Assembly: GCA_964353455.1 (NCBI GenBank)
Contig: CAYGWP010000340.1
Coordinates: 1 to 14,335 of the forward strand
Origin: CAYGWP01 sp964353455
Lineage (GTDB): Bacteria > Planctomycetota > Phycisphaerae > FEN-1346
Direction of reading: 5' to 3'
DNA length: 14,335 bases
Shown: piece after piece, positions 6,458 through 13,096 of the stretch
How positions within the stretch are numbered: the first letter of the stretch is position 1
Layout: each line of letters opens with the position of its first letter
Position numbers and translations under genes: made by a program
The notes under the pieces: model-generated
Seen by the model: only the letters and a program-made list of their open reading frames with translations
Database searches by the model: none
What the model was told of the DNA's origin: nothing

Positions 6458-7479
6458 TGGAAGCCTTCCTCCAATTCGTATCCGACTGGTGGCCGTGGCT
6501 GGTGGCGCTCGCGGGCGTGGCGATTGCGGCCCTTTCAAACGGCGTCGAGACGGGACTGTATCGGCTGAATCGCATCCGGCTGCGCCTGCGGGCCGATTCC
6601 GGCGACCGGCGGGCCACTACGCTCCAGACGCTGCTGGCGGACCTGCGGGGGATGATCATCGTCTGCCTCATCGGCACGAACGCAGGGGCGTTCATGGCGA
6701 CGGCTATGGCGACGGCCCTCGTGGCGTCGGCCGGGTGGGTCGAAGGCAGCACAGGCATCGAGATATTGACGACAGTCATCGTCACGCCCATCCTGTTCGT
6801 CTTCGCCGACGTGGCGCCCAAGTGCATCTTCACCGCCGAGGCCGATCACTGGATGTACCCGCTGGCCCGGCCGCTCGCGGGGGCGTACCGGCTGCTGCGA
6901 GGAATCGGCCTGGTGCCGGCGCTGAACGGCCTCTCGAACCTGATTCTTCGCGTGGCCCGCAAGAAGGAGGCCGAGGGGGCCGAGCCGTTCCATCCCCGCC
7001 AGCGGCTGCGGGCCGTCCTGGGCGAAGGCGCCGCCGAGGGCGTCATAAGCGGATACCAGCACGAACTCGTCGATAAGGTCCTGGCCTTGCGGGAGCAACT
7101 TGTGCGCGGCGTGATGATCCCGATGGGCCGCGTGGCCGCCGTCCCGGTCGATATCACCCGCGAGCGGTTCATCGAGGAATTGCGGAAGCACTCGTACTCG
7201 CGCGTTCCCGTGTGGGAAGGCCGCAAGGAGAATGTCGTCGGCATCGTGCACATCATTGATGTGCTGGCGGAGAAGAACGGGTCTCTGGACCTTGCGGCTA
7301 CGATGAGCCGCGAGTTCGTGTCGGTTCCGCCCGACATGACCGTGACGCAGGCGATAGCGCGTCTGCGGAAGGCCCGTGCGGCAATGGCCATCGTCCGCGA
7401 CGAGAAGGACCGCGCCGTCGGCGTCATCACCGTCAAGGACCTCGTGGAAGAGATCGTCGGCGAACTTGCGGCATGGTAG
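6457..7479 (+). CDS. Second CNNM/CorC family protein (DUF21 + CBS pair, no CorC_HlyC domain)
   Basis: 340 residues starting in the TGATG overlap with the upstream paralogue, so translation is probably coupled; a purine-rich AAGGGGGG run lies about 10 nt before the ATG. The membrane domain (about 1-165) keeps diverged versions of the hallmarks: ALSNGVETGLYRLNRIRLR (25-43), GTNAGAFMATAM (73-84) and FADVAPK (116-122) in place of GEIIPK. The CBS pair (about 215-335) has YSRVPVWEGRKENVVGIVHI and AMAIVRDEKDRAVGVITVKD. The protein ends directly after CBS2 (EEIVGELAAW). The pair likely forms a heteromeric membrane complex for divalent cation or Na+ transport. That is inferred from the overlap and paralogy. 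Confidence 0.92.
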   Translation: MEAFLQFVSDWWPWLVALAGVAIAALSNGVETGLYRLNRIRLRLRADSGDRRATTLQTLLADLRGMIIVCLIGTNAGAFMATAMATALVASAGWVEGSTGIEILTTVIVTPILFVFADVAPKCIFTAEADHWMYPLARPLAGAYRLLRGIGLVPALNGLSNLILRVARKKEAEGAEPFHPRQRLRAVLGEGAAEGVISGYQHELVDKVLALREQLVRGVMIPMGRVAAVPVDITRERFIEELRKHSYSRVPVWEGRKENVVGIVHIIDVLAEKNGSLDLAATMSREFVSVPPDMTVTQAIARLRKARAAMAIVRDEKDRAVGVITVKDLVEEIVGELAAW

Positions 7480-7500
7480 CGATTGTCTTGCCGTTTTTGT

Positions 7501-7529
7501 TTGGAGCCGCCCCCCGGCCGCGCTATAAT
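7501..7529 (+). promoter_or_regulatory. Promoter of the large secreted protein gene
   Basis: A perfect -10 TATAAT (7524-7529) lies 17 nt after TTGGAG (7501-7506). The start of transcription would be near 7536, leaving a leader of about 25 nt that holds the strong ribosome site. The rest of the gap 7480-7561 shows no terminator for the CNNM operon. Confidence 0.65.
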
Positions 7530-7549
7530 CCGCAACGTTTCATGCGGCG

Positions 7550-7555
7550 AGGAGG
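7550..7555 (+). promoter_or_regulatory. Strong Shine-Dalgarno AGGAGG
   Basis: AGGAGG lies 6 nt before ATG 7562 and fixes the start of the large secreted protein. Confidence 0.85.
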
Positions 7556-7561
7556 CCTCTG

Positions 7562-10285
7562 ATGTTCAGGCAATGGATGCGGTCCGCCCTGATCGGCATC
7601 GCGCTGGCATGGACCGCGCCTGCGCTGGCTGCGGAGGTCGAGCAGCCGGCCGGTCCCGCCGAACCGCCGGACGAGATGCGGTCGCTCAGCCTGACGGACC
7701 TCCAGCGTAAAATCCTGGGCGAGATACTCCATCGCCACGTCTTTGAGAGTCCCCCGCCCCCCGCCGCCGATGCCAGGTTCGGCGTCAAGGTCGAACCGAC
7801 CGTCCCCGGCGGCCTCTACCGCATGGGCTCCGAGGGCGACCTGCCCGTCCGACTCACCGTCATGGTCGGCCTGCGCGGAGCGCCCGTCCAGATCAGCCTC
7901 CGCTACTGGGCCGAGGACTTCTACGGCCGCAAGGTCGCCGACGGAGCCCTGCCGCCCATCTTCCCGGATGCCAACGGCGTGGCCGCCGCCGACCTTGCCA
8001 TCAAGGAACTCAACGCTGTCGGATATTACCACATCATCGTGACGGCAGTGTGCGAGAGTCAGACGGCCGTTGGCACGTGCGGCATAGCGGTGGTGTATCC
8101 TCCTGCGGCGGAGCCGGATGCGAAATCGCCGTTCGGCGTCATGGCCCCGCCGGGGGCGCTCATCGGCGACCTGCCCGAACTCTGCCGCCGCCTCGGCGCT
8201 TCGTACATCTCGCTCGACTGGGCCGACGGCCGGCACATCGGGAACCTCGATGCCGTCAAGGCCTCGGCCGATGCGCAGCCACAGTTCCGCTGGGCCGCAG
8301 GCGACGCCGCACTCGAGGCCATCCGCAAACGCGGCCTTGTCCCGACGGGCATCGTTCCGTTCGGCGCCCCCGGCCAGCCCGAAGCGCCCGTGCCCGCGCC
8401 GCTGGTCGGCGCCACGGTCCTGCACTTCGTGCCGATGATCCAGGACTGGCAACTGGGTCGGTCGCCGGCTCTGCCGGCCGATTCGCTTGGACCGAGCGCT
8501 GCCGCCTACCGCGGCTCCATGTCGGCGGCGCTCGAGGCCATAAAGCGGGTCCAGGCGCCCGTCGGCGTCTTCGCGGCTGCATCGCCGGAAATCCTCGTCG
8601 ATGTCCTGACCGAAGGCCCCGCCCTGGCGGGCACCGACGGTGTGAGCCTCTGGATCGACGCAAGCGCATCCGCACCGAACCTCCGGAGCGGCGCTTACCG
8701 GCGGACCCTCGATTACTGTATCCAGACGGCCCGCCGCGCGGGCGTCAAGCGCGCCGTGGTCGCCCAGACGGGCGAGGACCCCGCCGCCGCTTCCCCGCAG
8801 CAGCAGGCCTGGAAACTCGTGACGCGGCACGTCCTGTCGCTCGCCGCGGGGGCAGAGCGCGTTTATGTGACCGCCGGGCACGGCATACCGGAGCCGCTCC
8901 CCACGGCGGCCGCCTACGCCTGGATGGCCCACATCCTCAGCGGCGCTCGCTACGAGGGCAACGCCTGGGGGGATGTGCCCCTGCTGGAATCGCACCTCTT
9001 CGCCGGGCCGGAACGCCGCGTCGCCGTAGTCTGGTCGTGGATCGGCGACGATGCCGCAAACCCCGCCGCGGGCGCCCTGGTGTTCGATGACGGCAGCGGT
9101 CTCGATGCCTCCGACGTCGTCGGCCACCGCATCGGCATCTGGAAGAACGCGCGGCTGATCGTTCCGCTCGGCGAGGCCCCCATCTACATCTCTGCGGCGG
9201 AACTCAAGACCGACCAGTTGCGCGAACGCCTGCGCCTGGCGCGGATCATCGGAATCCCCCCCGCTTCCATCTGGGTCAGCAACCTTGCCATCACCGATCC
9301 GACCCGCATGACCGCAAGCCTCTGGGTCCAGAGCCACCGCCCGAACCGAACCGACGTTCTGGCGGGCCTCTTGATGCCGGCGGGCCTCCGGGCGCGGCAG
9401 ACGAAGTACCGGTTCTCGCTCGACCCGGGCCAGGCCCGCGAAGTAACGGTCGAGATCGACGCCGTGAAACTTGCCGCCGAGGACGAGAAGCCCGCTGCCC
9501 TGGAGTCCGTCGCAGGACCGCCCTACGAGATCCAGGCCGTCGCCTCGCTCGGCGAGGAATGGGTCCGCCGCATTCAGCCCGTCTGGCCTACGCAGGCGCC
9601 TGAGCGGACCATCGAGGTCGGATACGGACTTACGGGCTGGGAAGGCATCGCCCCGGTCGTCGTCCAGAACGAGGCGGGGGATGTGAAGGCCGAGGTCCGC
9701 ACCGCGTGGGACTCCAAGTTCTTCTACTTTTCGGCCGTCGTCCATCGCACGCGCGACACCTTCAGGCCCGGCCGCTTCGCCTCCGACGGCGATGCCATCC
9801 AGTTGGCGTGGGGCGCGGCGGACCGCGCGGACGATGACTTCGGCGGCAAGGCCCGAGACCGCTCGCTGCCCGTCGGAGCGTTCCGCGATACAGACCACCT
9901 GATGGCCGTCACCTTCATGAAAGATGGGCCGCAGATCATCCGACTGAGGGGCCCGAAGGTGGCCCTCCGCGATCACATACCGGGCAACCAGGATGCCTGG
10001 TACGGCCCGGTCGAAGGGGCGACGGCCGACATCGCCCGCGACGCCCCGGCAAAGGCGACGTACTTCGCGGCGGCGATCCCGTGGCAGGCGCTGCCGCCGC
10101 TCTCGGGCGGCCGCGGCAAATCGTTCCGCTTCGGCTTCCGCATCGGCGACGGCGCAAACGCGCCGCTGGAATGGTCGCGCGCCGCCTGTGTCCCCGATTT
10201 CCTGGCCGGGCCCGGGAGTTTCCTGCCGATTTCCCGCACCGACGGACTTCCGTGCCAAACGCGCTGGACGCTCATGGGCAAGTAA
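7562..10285 (+). CDS. Large secreted multidomain protein, barrel-like core with C-terminal CBM9/DOMON-like domain
   Basis: 907 residues. A signal peptide is evident: charged MFRQWMR, hydrophobic ALIGIALAW, cleavage after ALA (about 23). Visible parts: an Ig-like beta region (about 65-170, with LPVRLTVMVGLRGAPVQISL), an alpha/beta stretch starting SPFGVMAPPGALIGDLPELC (about 189) and running to about 480 that resembles secreted glycoside hydrolase barrels, further beta regions with VAVVWSW and SLWVQSHRPNRTDVLAGLL, and a C-terminal domain (about 680-905) with AEVRTAWDSKFFYFSAVVH, DGDAIQLAW and FRFGFRIGDG, the pattern of CBM9/DOMON-like sugar- or haem-binding domains. I cannot see a convincing catalytic Glu pair (no NEP motif), so enzymatic activity is not claimed. 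It has its own promoter and a 51-nt gap to the FAH-family gene downstream. The protein is probably periplasmic or extracellular and concerned with polysaccharide; precise function unknown. Confidence 0.8.
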   Translation: MFRQWMRSALIGIALAWTAPALAAEVEQPAGPAEPPDEMRSLSLTDLQRKILGEILHRHVFESPPPPAADARFGVKVEPTVPGGLYRMGSEGDLPVRLTVMVGLRGAPVQISLRYWAEDFYGRKVADGALPPIFPDANGVAAADLAIKELNAVGYYHIIVTAVCESQTAVGTCGIAVVYPPAAEPDAKSPFGVMAPPGALIGDLPELCRRLGASYISLDWADGRHIGNLDAVKASADAQPQFRWAAGDAALEAIRKRGLVPTGIVPFGAPGQPEAPVPAPLVGATVLHFVPMIQDWQLGRSPALPADSLGPSAAAYRGSMSAALEAIKRVQAPVGVFAAASPEILVDVLTEGPALAGTDGVSLWIDASASAPNLRSGAYRRTLDYCIQTARRAGVKRAVVAQTGEDPAAASPQQQAWKLVTRHVLSLAAGAERVYVTAGHGIPEPLPTAAAYAWMAHILSGARYEGNAWGDVPLLESHLFAGPERRVAVVWSWIGDDAANPAAGALVFDDGSGLDASDVVGHRIGIWKNARLIVPLGEAPIYISAAELKTDQLRERLRLARIIGIPPASIWVSNLAITDPTRMTASLWVQSHRPNRTDVLAGLLMPAGLRARQTKYRFSLDPGQAREVTVEIDAVKLAAEDEKPAALESVAGPPYEIQAVASLGEEWVRRIQPVWPTQAPERTIEVGYGLTGWEGIAPVVVQNEAGDVKAEVRTAWDSKFFYFSAVVHRTRDTFRPGRFASDGDAIQLAWGAADRADDDFGGKARDRSLPVGAFRDTDHLMAVTFMKDGPQIIRLRGPKVALRDHIPGNQDAWYGPVEGATADIARDAPAKATYFAAAIPWQALPPLSGGRGKSFRFGFRIGDGANAPLEWSRAACVPDFLAGPGSFLPISRTDGLPCQTRWTLMGK

Positions 10286-10302
10286 CCGCCTGCTCTTACG
10301 CC

Positions 10303-10317
10303 CGACCCATCGGGTCG
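10303..10317. repeat. Small hairpin between secreted-protein and FAH genes
   Basis: CGACCC (10303-10308), loop ATC and GGGTCG (10312-10317) form a 6-bp stem 17 nt after the stop codon. No T-run follows, so termination is not certain. It could be a degenerate member of the GGGTC/GACCC palindromes seen in the sulfatase. Confidence 0.35.
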
Positions 10318-10336
10318 CGCGTTCAAAGGGGTAACG

Positions 10337-11131
10337 ATGCGCCTGGTTCGATTCGTGTTTGACGATGAGATTCGCCACGGCATCCTCGAAGGCGATCGGG
10401 TCCGCGAACTCCTCAGGCCCTACTTCGAGGGCGTAACGCCGATGCAGACCGTCCACGCACTTGACGCGGTGCGCCTGGTGGCCCCCGCGCGGCCGTCGAA
10501 GATGCTCTGCATCGGCCTGAATTACCGCGACCATGCCCGCGAGATGCAAACGCCCCTTCCGGAGGAGCCGGTCCTCTTCATGAAGCCCGCGACCGCCCTC
10601 GCCGGGCCGGGACAGCCCGTCGTGTACCCGAAGATGGCCGGGCGGCTGGACCACGAGGCTGAACTTGCCATCGTCATCCGCCGCCGCTGCCGCAGCGTCC
10701 CGCTCGAGGAGGCCGACTCATGCATCCTCGGATACTCGTGCTTTAACGATGTGACCGCCCGCGACCTCCAGACCAAGGACGGGCAGTGGACCCGGGCGAA
10801 GGGCTTCGACACGTTCGGCGTCCTGGGCCCCTGGATCGAGACCGCCCCCGGGGATGCGAACCGGCTGGCCATCCAGTGCCGCCTGAACGGCAAGGTCCGC
10901 CAGAAATCCAACACCGACCAATGCGCATTTAATTGTCAATACCTGGTCTCGTGGGCCAGCCGCATCATGACCCTCGAACCCGGCGACGTCATCGCCACCG
11001 GCACGCCCTCCGGCATCGGCCCGATGCAGCCCGGCGACACCGTCGAGGTCGAGGTCGAAGGCATCGGCGTCCTCTCGAACCCCATCGTCTCCGAACCCGC
11101 CGACGGCGCAAAGCCGGCGATCATCTTGTAG
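10337..11131 (+). CDS. Fumarylacetoacetate hydrolase family protein
   Basis: 264 residues, a usual length for single-domain FAH family enzymes. Start ATG 10337 has AAAGGGG (10325-10331) 5 nt upstream. Motifs: MLCIGLNYRDHAREM (56-70), LFMKPATALAGPG, the metal-binding stretch LDHEAELAIVI (Glu residues of HEAE), GYSCFNDVTARDLQ, KGFDTFGVLGPWI and DVIATGTPSGIG. Members are Mg2+-dependent hydrolases or decarboxylases of acylpyruvates, fumarylpyruvate, oxaloacetate or 2-hydroxyhepta-2,4-diene-1,7-dioates. Sequence alone does not choose among these. No other aromatic-degradation gene is present, which makes acylpyruvase or oxaloacetate-tautomerase/decarboxylase type housekeeping roles as likely as catabolism. 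It is possibly co-transcribed with the secreted-protein gene. Confidence 0.92.
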   Translation: MRLVRFVFDDEIRHGILEGDRVRELLRPYFEGVTPMQTVHALDAVRLVAPARPSKMLCIGLNYRDHAREMQTPLPEEPVLFMKPATALAGPGQPVVYPKMAGRLDHEAELAIVIRRRCRSVPLEEADSCILGYSCFNDVTARDLQTKDGQWTRAKGFDTFGVLGPWIETAPGDANRLAIQCRLNGKVRQKSNTDQCAFNCQYLVSWASRIMTLEPGDVIATGTPSGIGPMQPGDTVEVEVEGIGVLSNPIVSEPADGAKPAIIL

Positions 11132-11164
11132 GCCCGCGCCCGATGCGTCCGATGCGATTTCGCC

Positions 11165-11193
11165 TTGTCGGGCGAAACGTTTCGGCGTATGAT
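11165..11193 (+). promoter_or_regulatory. nadB promoter
   Basis: TTGTCG (11165-11170), a 17-nt spacer and TATGAT (11188-11193) predict transcription from about 11200 and a leader of some 16 nt carrying GGGAGGAG. The rest of the 84-bp gap after the FAH gene holds nothing else evident. Confidence 0.65.
11173..11184. promoter_or_regulatory. 12-bp palindromic operator candidate within the nadB promoter
   Basis: CGAAACGTTTCG is a perfect palindrome lying wholly in the -35/-10 spacer, where a bound protein would block RNA polymerase. Its A/T-rich flanks around a central CG resemble LacI/PurR-family operators. No regulator gene is in the window, so the binding protein is unknown. Confidence 0.5.
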
Positions 11194-11204
11194 TCGGCCT
11201 TCCC

Positions 11205-11212
11205 GGGAGGAG
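11205..11212 (+). promoter_or_regulatory. Shine-Dalgarno GGGAGGAG of nadB
   Basis: Its GGAGG lies 5 nt before ATG 11216, choosing this start over the in-frame TTG at 11165 and ATG at 11189, both of which fall inside the promoter. Confidence 0.75.
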
Positions 11213-11215
11213 TTC

Positions 11216-12850
11216 ATGCGACGGCATGCACAGGTCCGGCGGTACTTGGCCGCGTTCGACACAGCACGACTGCCGCAGGTCTTCACCGATGCAGTCGTCA
11301 TCGGGTCGGGCGTGGCGGCGCTGAGGGCGGCCCTGGAGATGGCCCCCGCGGTCCAGGTCACGCTCATCACGAAGAGCCGCCTCGCGGAGTCCAACAGTTT
11401 CTACGCGCAGGGCGGCATTGCGGCGGCCATCGCGCCGCCCGACACAGTCGAGTCGCACATGGCCGACACGCTCACCACGGGCTGCGGCCTGTGCAACGAT
11501 GCGGTCGTCCGACAGATCGTGACGGCGGCGCCCGATTGCGTGCGCGAACTCATCGACTGGGGGGCCGCCTTCGACCGTTCGGGCCCCCAGATCGCCGTCG
11601 GCCGCGAGGGCGGCCACTCCGCGCCGCGGATCCTCCACGCCCGCGGCGATGAGACCGGCAAGGAGATCACCTCGACGCTGCTTGAGCGCGCCAGGAAGAC
11701 CGAGTCCATCGACATCCGCGAGGGCACCTTCGCCGTCGATTTCCTGACGGCTGACCGCGCGGTCGTCGGCGTCCTGGCGTGGCACGCCACTCAAGGGGCG
11801 CTCGCGATCCGCGCGGCGCGGACCGTACTCGCCACCGGAGGCATCGGCCGCATCTACCGCGAAACGACCAACCCCGAGGTCGCCACCGGCGACGGCCTGG
11901 CGATGGCATACCGCGCCGGGGCAACCCTCGCAGATATGGAGTTCGTTCAATTCCACCCCACCACGCTGTACCTGGCGGGGGCGAGCCGACACCTCATCTC
12001 CGAGACGGTGCGCGGCGAGGGCGGGCGGCTGCTCGACAAGGCCGGCCGCCCCTTCATGCACGAGTACCACCCAATGGGCGACCTGGCGCCGCGCGACATC
12101 GTCAGCCGCTCCATCATCGAACACATGCGCCGCACGGGCGAGACGCACGTCTTCCTGGACGTGACGCACCTCGGCCCGGAGGCCCGCAAGCGGTTCCCCG
12201 GCATCGCAAAGGCGTGTTCGCAGTTTGGTATCGACATATCAAAAGACCGCATTCCAGTCCGCCCCAGCGCCCACTACATGATCGGCGGCGCGAAGGTCGA
12301 TATGACCGGCAGGACGAGCCTGGAGGGCCTCTTCGCCTGCGGCGAGGTCTCCTCCACGGGACTCCACGGCGCCAACCGCCTCGGCTCAAACAGCCTTCTG
12401 GAGGGCCTGGTGTACGGCCGCATCGTCGGGCGCGAAATCGTAGAGGAACTCAAGGGCGCCGGCAACGGCGCCGCCCGCAACTCCCCGCACCGAATCCGCA
12501 GCGACGTGGTCCGCTCCGCCAGGGGCGAACTGAACCTCGGCGACGTCCACAACAGCCTCCGCAGCCTCATGTGGCGGAACGTCGGCATCGTCCGCGACGC
12601 CGAGGACCTCGCCGAGGCAGACGGACTCATCGAGTTCTGGCAGAGTTACGTCCTCGACAAGGTCTTCAGCCAGCCCGCGGGCTGGGAACTTCAGAACATG
12701 CTCACGCTGGGGCGCCTCATCGCGCACGCCGCATACGTCCGGACCGAGACGCGCGGCGTGCATTACCGCGCGGACCACCCCCAGCGCGACGATGCGAACT
12801 GGCAGAGGCACATCCTCATGGCACGCGACCGGGACCTGCGCATCGAGTAG
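11216..12850 (+). CDS. nadB: L-aspartate oxidase
   Basis: 544 residues, the normal size. The flavoenzyme oxidises L-aspartate to iminoaspartate, which quinolinate synthase (NadA) turns into quinolinate for NAD synthesis, in the cytoplasm. Seen: FAD-binding DAVVIGSGVAALRAALEMA, the hallmark SNSFYAQGGIAAAI, RILHARGDETGKEI, the active-site region EFVQFHPTTLY, RGEGGRLLDKAGRPFM, AHYMIGGAKVDMTGRTSLEG and GEVSSTGLHGANRLGSNSLL. These match NadB rather than succinate or fumarate dehydrogenase flavoprotein; the TGLHGANR and HY-x3-GG signatures are diagnostic. A C-terminal helical domain follows (about 430-540). It appears to be a one-gene transcription unit with its own promoter; nadA and nadC are not in this window. 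Confidence 0.95.
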   Translation: MRRHAQVRRYLAAFDTARLPQVFTDAVVIGSGVAALRAALEMAPAVQVTLITKSRLAESNSFYAQGGIAAAIAPPDTVESHMADTLTTGCGLCNDAVVRQIVTAAPDCVRELIDWGAAFDRSGPQIAVGREGGHSAPRILHARGDETGKEITSTLLERARKTESIDIREGTFAVDFLTADRAVVGVLAWHATQGALAIRAARTVLATGGIGRIYRETTNPEVATGDGLAMAYRAGATLADMEFVQFHPTTLYLAGASRHLISETVRGEGGRLLDKAGRPFMHEYHPMGDLAPRDIVSRSIIEHMRRTGETHVFLDVTHLGPEARKRFPGIAKACSQFGIDISKDRIPVRPSAHYMIGGAKVDMTGRTSLEGLFACGEVSSTGLHGANRLGSNSLLEGLVYGRIVGREIVEELKGAGNGAARNSPHRIRSDVVRSARGELNLGDVHNSLRSLMWRNVGIVRDAEDLAEADGLIEFWQSYVLDKVFSQPAGWELQNMLTLGRLIAHAAYVRTETRGVHYRADHPQRDDANWQRHILMARDRDLRIE

Positions 12851-12871
12851 CGCCTTTCGACGTGCTGCTCA

Positions 12872-12898
12872 ACGCAGAGGGCGCGGAGAACGCAGAGG
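12872..12898 (+). repeat. Short tandem GCAGAGG-type repeat downstream of nadB
   Basis: Three 9-mers stand in tandem: ACGCAGAGG, GCGCGGAGA, ACGCAGAGG. A pyrimidine-rich opposite-polarity partner (CCTCTCTATC...TTCTCTTTGTGG) lies at 12959-12982, so the whole may be a degenerate inverted dispersed repeat. The AT-rich stretch between them (12901-12955) includes the palindrome GTTAATAAC and a T-rich run but no gene. Confidence 0.5.
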
Positions 12899-12980
12899 AC
12901 GGATTATCATACGTTAATAACAGCAACAACATACGATTCCGGCGTTTTCTTTTTTCACCCTCTCTATCTTTTCTCTTTGT

Positions 12981-13008
12981 GGCTCTCCTCCCAAAAACGT
13001 GGTGAGGT
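12981..13008 (+). repeat. Left terminal inverted repeat of the ISL3-type element
   Basis: Pairs with 14307-14334 at 20 of 28 positions; the mismatches cluster in one 5-nt block (AAAAA versus GTTTT). Confidence 0.7.
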
Positions 13009-13050
13009 AGAGCAGTAAAAACAGTGGACATCATGCTGTCTTTCGCGGAT

Positions 13051-13075
13051 CAAGTCTTGTGGTGACAAGCACTTG
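13051..13075 (+). promoter_or_regulatory. Hairpin upstream of the transposase start
   Basis: CAAGTCTTGT, loop GGTG, ACAAG, a bulged C and ACTTG form a 10-bp stem ending 7 nt before the AAAGGAG ribosome site. Insertion sequences often use such leader hairpins to suppress translation from readthrough mRNA; that role is inferred here. Confidence 0.4.
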
Positions 13076-13096
13076 GGAAGCGAAAGGAGCCGCACG

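Noticed and set aside
5092..7493. The 11-mer TTGTCTTGCCG at both 5092-5102 and 7483-7493, upstream of two transcription units
   Set aside because: Its distance to the -10 boxes differs (1 versus 30 nt between), so it is not a shared promoter element; two copies of an 11-mer could be chance or relics of the GCCGTTT repeat.
7523..10654. A 1043-codon open frame on the minus strand across the secreted-protein gene and part of the FAH gene
   Set aside because: It is antisense to genes with a signal peptide, good ribosome sites and family motifs. Its product is Arg/Gly/Asp-rich without domains, as expected from the complement of GC-biased codons.
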